From assembly GCA_947068385.1 (NCBI GenBank), contig CAMTBF010000141.1, positions 1 through 8,197 of the forward strand: 8,197 nucleotides of DNA, read 5' to 3'. Both the position numbers and the translations under genes were made by a program. The notes beneath the pieces are model-generated. The model saw nothing but the letters and a program-made list of their open reading frames with translations, did no database searches and was not told where the DNA came from. This DNA is from an uncultured Lachnospiraceae bacterium (GTDB lineage: Bacteria; Bacillota; Clostridia; Lachnospirales; Lachnospiraceae). Positions 6,584-8,197 of the stretch are shown one piece after another; position 1 is the first letter of the stretch; every line of letters begins with the position of its first letter.

Positions 6584-7306
6584 CCTGCGCAGGGTGTCCA
6601 CCAGTCCCGCGCCCATAAGGACCAGCGCGAGGGCATGCAGGACGCCTTTCATGGCTTCATACAGGTCGCTGCCTCCCTGTTCCGGCATCAGGAGGATGGT
6701 CAGGCCGTTGAGGAAAACGCCCAGGCACAGAAACAGGGAGGGCCTGCGGTTCCCCCACCGGGTCTCGTGGGGATCCTCCTGGCCCAGCCTTGCACGGAGT
6801 TCCGCCAGGATTTCCTTCACGCGGCAGACTTCCCGGACCAAGAGCACGATGACGGCAGCCAGCAGGCTGCAACCGGCCAGGTACATCGCGATGGAGGAAC
6901 TGTCTGTGGCACCTACGGCACAGCTTGCCTCCATGGTGAGGCAGATGATCTCCATGGCAATGGCTATCTTGAACAGCTTTTTGATCTTCTCATAATGCTC
7001 GATGCTGGACTCTACGTCCGTATAGAGCTGGAAGGGGCCTTCCGCCGCCTTTTTGCGCAGGATGACCCAGGGGCCCCAGAGGCAGACGATCTCCACGCCC
7101 ATCTCCTGCATGAATTCCCGATAATCATTGCTCACCCGGAAAAATCCCTCCGTGATGTCCACCTGGTAGATATACTCCCCGGGCCAGCATTCGTCAAAGG
7201 AGTAGAAGCCCACGCAGAATCCTGTCATGGCATAGCCCTTCCCCGCCATAGCATTGAGATATTCCGTCTCCTTGTCCTTATCAAAATACATCCTGAACTT
7301 TACCAT
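6572..7306 (-). CDS. DUF2812 domain membrane protein
   Basis: A 244-residue protein starting MVKFRMYFDKDKETEYLNAM. The N-terminal 100 or so residues resemble DUF2812: a small soluble domain with YLNAMAGKGYAMTGF, FYSFDECWPGEYIYQVDI and an aromatic GPWVILRKK segment. Four hydrophobic stretches follow at about 111-130, 138-158, 190-207 and 219-236, so it is probably an integral membrane protein with the DUF2812 domain ahead of them. A charged stretch (REVCRVKEILAELRARLGQEDPHETRWGNRR) separates the second and third. The ATG at 7304-7306 overlaps the padR end by 7 bases (ATGGTAA). Its ribosome site GGAGGGG lies inside padR, so the two are translationally coupled. A longer open frame to 7450 is the other reading frame of padR and was dropped. 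Pairing of a PadR regulator with a DUF2812 protein is common in Firmicutes, but the function is unknown to me; a role in envelope stress or sensing is only a guess. Confidence 0.88.
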   Translation of the reverse strand: MVKFRMYFDKDKETEYLNAMAGKGYAMTGFCVGFYSFDECWPGEYIYQVDITEGFFRVSNDYREFMQEMGVEIVCLWGPWVILRKKAAEGPFQLYTDVESSIEHYEKIKKLFKIAIAMEIICLTMEASCAVGATDSSSIAMYLAGCSLLAAVIVLLVREVCRVKEILAELRARLGQEDPHETRWGNRRPSLFLCLGVFLNGLTILLMPEQGGSDLYEAMKGVLHALALVLMGAGLVDTLRRRGR

Positions 7307-7620
7307 GTCCCCTCCTCCATTTTCTCCGCGTTGCGCAGCAGCTCCTCCAGGCGTCTCTTCTCCTCCGCGAAGACCCGCCTTCCCGTCTCGGTGATGATGT
7401 ACTCCTTCTTCTTCCGGGAATCCGTCTCCTCGCTGTAGATCCGGATCCATCCTTTGGCCGTCATGGTCTGTATGGCCCCGTACAGGGTCCCCGGGCCCAG
7501 CACTACCCGGCCGTCCGTAAGCCCCTCCACCTCCTGGATGATGCCGTAGCCGTGGTTGGGCTTCCTCAGGGACAGCAGGATGTAGAACAGGGCTTCCGTC
7601 AATGGTGTCTGCTTCTCCAT
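7300..7620 (-). CDS. PadR family transcriptional regulator
   Basis: A 106-residue winged-helix repressor of the short PadR subfamily. Helix 1 is TPLTEALFYILLSLRKPNHGYGIIQEVE, with the typical HGYGI motif. The recognition helix follows in LGPGTLYGAIQTMTAKGWI, a clear PadR signature, then the wing with EETDSRKKKEYIITETGRR, and a C-terminal helix FAEEKRRLEELLRNAEKM that should mediate dimerisation. The start ATG at 7618-7620 is preceded by AAGGGAG with 5-base spacing. It overlaps the DUF2812 start and is the first gene of a two-gene operon. Two palindromes over its promoter (7665-7685 and 7696-7716) strongly suggest autorepression, lifted by an unknown ligand. No ligand pocket can be named from the sequence. 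Confidence 0.95.
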   Translation of the reverse strand: MEKQTPLTEALFYILLSLRKPNHGYGIIQEVEGLTDGRVVLGPGTLYGAIQTMTAKGWIRIYSEETDSRKKKEYIITETGRRVFAEEKRRLEELLRNAEKMEEGTW

Positions 7621-7664
7621 TTCCTCTCCCTTTTCTTCCGGAATGCTCTAAACGCCGACGCGCA

Positions 7665-7685
7665 ATATATCGTCCGGCGATATAT
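7665..7685. promoter_or_regulatory. Putative PadR operator 1 (downstream site)
   Basis: A 21-bp palindrome with perfect 8-bp arms ATATATCG and CGATATAT around TCCGG. On the minus strand it falls at about +3 to +23 relative to the predicted padR transcription start. A bound dimer here would block promoter clearance. It is nearly identical to the second site 31 bp away. Confidence 0.75.
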
Positions 7686-7694
7686 CATATCATC

Positions 7695-7723
7695 AATATA
7701 TCACCGGGCGATATATTTGTCAA
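7695..7723 (-). promoter_or_regulatory. Promoter of the padR-DUF2812 operon
   Basis: On the minus strand a perfect TTGACA (7723-7718) and TATATT (7700-7695) are 17 bp apart. Operator 2 covers the spacer and most of the -10. The predicted start is near 7688, giving a leader of about 68 nt to the padR ATG. Confidence 0.85.
7696..7716. promoter_or_regulatory. Putative PadR operator 2 (inside the promoter)
   Basis: A 21-bp palindrome with arms ATATATC and GATATAT around the centre ACCGGGC; its outer arms are exact. It fills the space between the -35 and -10 and includes five bases of the -10. Its centre (7706) is 31 bp from that of operator 1 (7675), about three helical turns, so both dimers would sit on the same DNA face. 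Occupancy should exclude RNA polymerase. Confidence 0.8.
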
Positions 7724-7784
7724 GCGCCGGAATCTGTAATATCTGTAAAAACGGAGTAAAGACAGGGAGACGGACAAAGGAACA

Positions 7785-7805
7785 GCCGGAGCGATCGGCT
7801 CCGGC
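7785..7805 (-). terminator. Hairpin terminator of sbcC
   Basis: On the minus strand GCCGGAGC and GCTCCGGC form a perfect 8-bp stem around a five-base loop (CGATC), beginning 8 bases after the sbcC stop. The following bases, TGTTCCTTTGTCC, are T-rich but interrupted, so it is an imperfect intrinsic terminator. It separates sbcC from the padR operon. Confidence 0.65.
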
Positions 7806-7813
7806 CTTGTCCC

Positions 7814-8197
7814 TCAGGGCTGCACGGATACGCTGCTGCCCACTCCGTTCCTGTCCCTGCATTTCGTGACTATGATTTTCTTGTCTATCCGTTCCTTCAG
7901 CTCGGCCACATGGGAGATGATGCCCACCAGGCGGTTGCCCTCGGTGAGCTGCTGCAGGGCCTTCATGGCCTGGGCCAGCGCCTCCTCGTCCAGAGCGCCG
8001 AAGCCCTCGTCCACGAACATACAGTCCATCTGGATGCCCCCGGCGTAGGACTGGATCTCGTCCGCCAGGCCCAGGGCCAGGGAGAGGGAGGCCTGGAAGG
8101 ACTCTCCGCCGGACAGGGTCTTCACGCTGCGCTGGGTGGCATTGTAATGGTCGATCACGGCCAGCTCCAGCCCCGCCTTCTCCCTGCGGTTGTCCCC
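7814..8197 (-). CDS. sbcC: Exonuclease SbcCD subunit C, C-terminal end (cut by the right edge)
   Basis: SbcC is the SMC/Rad50-like ATPase partner of the SbcD nuclease; together they cut DNA hairpins and process double-strand breaks. Only the last 127 residues are in the window and the frame is open through base 8197, so the N-terminal Walker A, coiled coils and zinc hook are outside. The visible part begins GDNRREKAGLELAVIDHYN. It then has the ABC signature TLSGGESFQASLSLALGLADEI, Walker B with the catalytic acid in DCMFVDEGFGALDEEAL, and the switch histidine region VGIISHVAELKERIDKKI. It ends normally at TGA 7814-7816. A GTG at 8158 can look like a start but lies in the middle of the conserved domain. 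SbcC rather than RecN or SMC is favoured by the VKTLSGGESF and VDEGFGALDE wording, which matches Firmicutes SbcC. Confidence 0.93.
   Translation of the reverse strand, partial: GDNRREKAGLELAVIDHYNATQRSVKTLSGGESFQASLSLALGLADEIQSYAGGIQMDCMFVDEGFGALDEEALAQAMKALQQLTEGNRLVGIISHVAELKERIDKKIIVTKCRDRNGVGSSVSVQP

Noticed and set aside
6443..7438. A 331-codon plus-strand open frame opposite DUF2812 and padR
   Set aside because: Both minus-strand genes are convincing, with a coupled overlap and a promoter. The plus-strand product has no motif and ends inside padR.
7307..7450. N-terminal extension of DUF2812 upstream of 7306
   Set aside because: This stretch is the out-of-frame reading of padR, rich in Gly, Glu and Arg. 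The DUF2812 domain begins at MVKFRMYF with a good ribosome site directly before it.
2464..8197. A dedicated DNA-repair or defence island formed by sbcC, rarA and the NYN gene
   Set aside because: The genes are separated by a terminator, two independent promoters and unrelated metabolic and regulatory genes. All are common chromosomal genes in Clostridia, so clustering is likely incidental.

Overview
The window looks like a core-chromosome segment of a GC-rich member of the Clostridia, most likely Lachnospiraceae. This is inferred from protein content: a Clostridia-type Rho start, a DUF4364 protein, a short-form malic enzyme, and a PadR plus DUF2812 pair. Shine-Dalgarno sites are strong (AGGAGG, GAGGGGAG) and promoters are close to the sigma-A consensus. 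I see no insertion sequence, integrase, tRNA, rRNA, CRISPR array or phage gene. No gap between genes exceeds 300 bases.

Layout, left to right. Bases 1-432 (minus) hold the N-terminal 144 codons of transcription terminator Rho, which runs off the left edge. A divergent spacer of about 275 bp follows. Reading right from it are a short-form malic enzyme (708-1856) and a DUF4364 winged-helix protein (1923-2441), separated by a strong hairpin. They converge on a block in which every gene is on the minus strand. In transcription order, from the right edge leftward, that block is: the C-terminus of SbcC (7814-8197, cut by the right edge) with a terminator hairpin; a PadR repressor overlapping a DUF2812 membrane protein (7620 down to 6572); a phosphohexomutase (6355 down to 4937); then an NYN-LOTUS-LOTUS protein (4843 down to 3809) followed after 13 bp by the fork-maintenance ATPase RarA (3795 down to 2464).

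The clearest regulatory reading is upstream of padR. Two near-identical 21-bp palindromes lie 31 bp apart centre to centre. One fills the spacer and -10 of a TTGACA / TATATT promoter, and the other lies just after the expected transcription start. This predicts tight autorepression of the padR-DUF2812 pair. The phosphohexomutase has an exact-consensus TTGACA-17-TATAAT promoter, which also fixes its start at 6355 rather than at the longer open frame beginning at 6439.

Most genes are conserved housekeeping functions: termination, malate/pyruvate conversion, sugar phosphate interconversion, and DNA end and fork processing. I found no convincing undescribed multi-gene system. The items most worth a second look are the NYN-LOTUS-LOTUS protein coupled to rarA, the double-operator PadR/DUF2812 switch, and the disordered Ala/Pro/Lys-rich segment in Rho.
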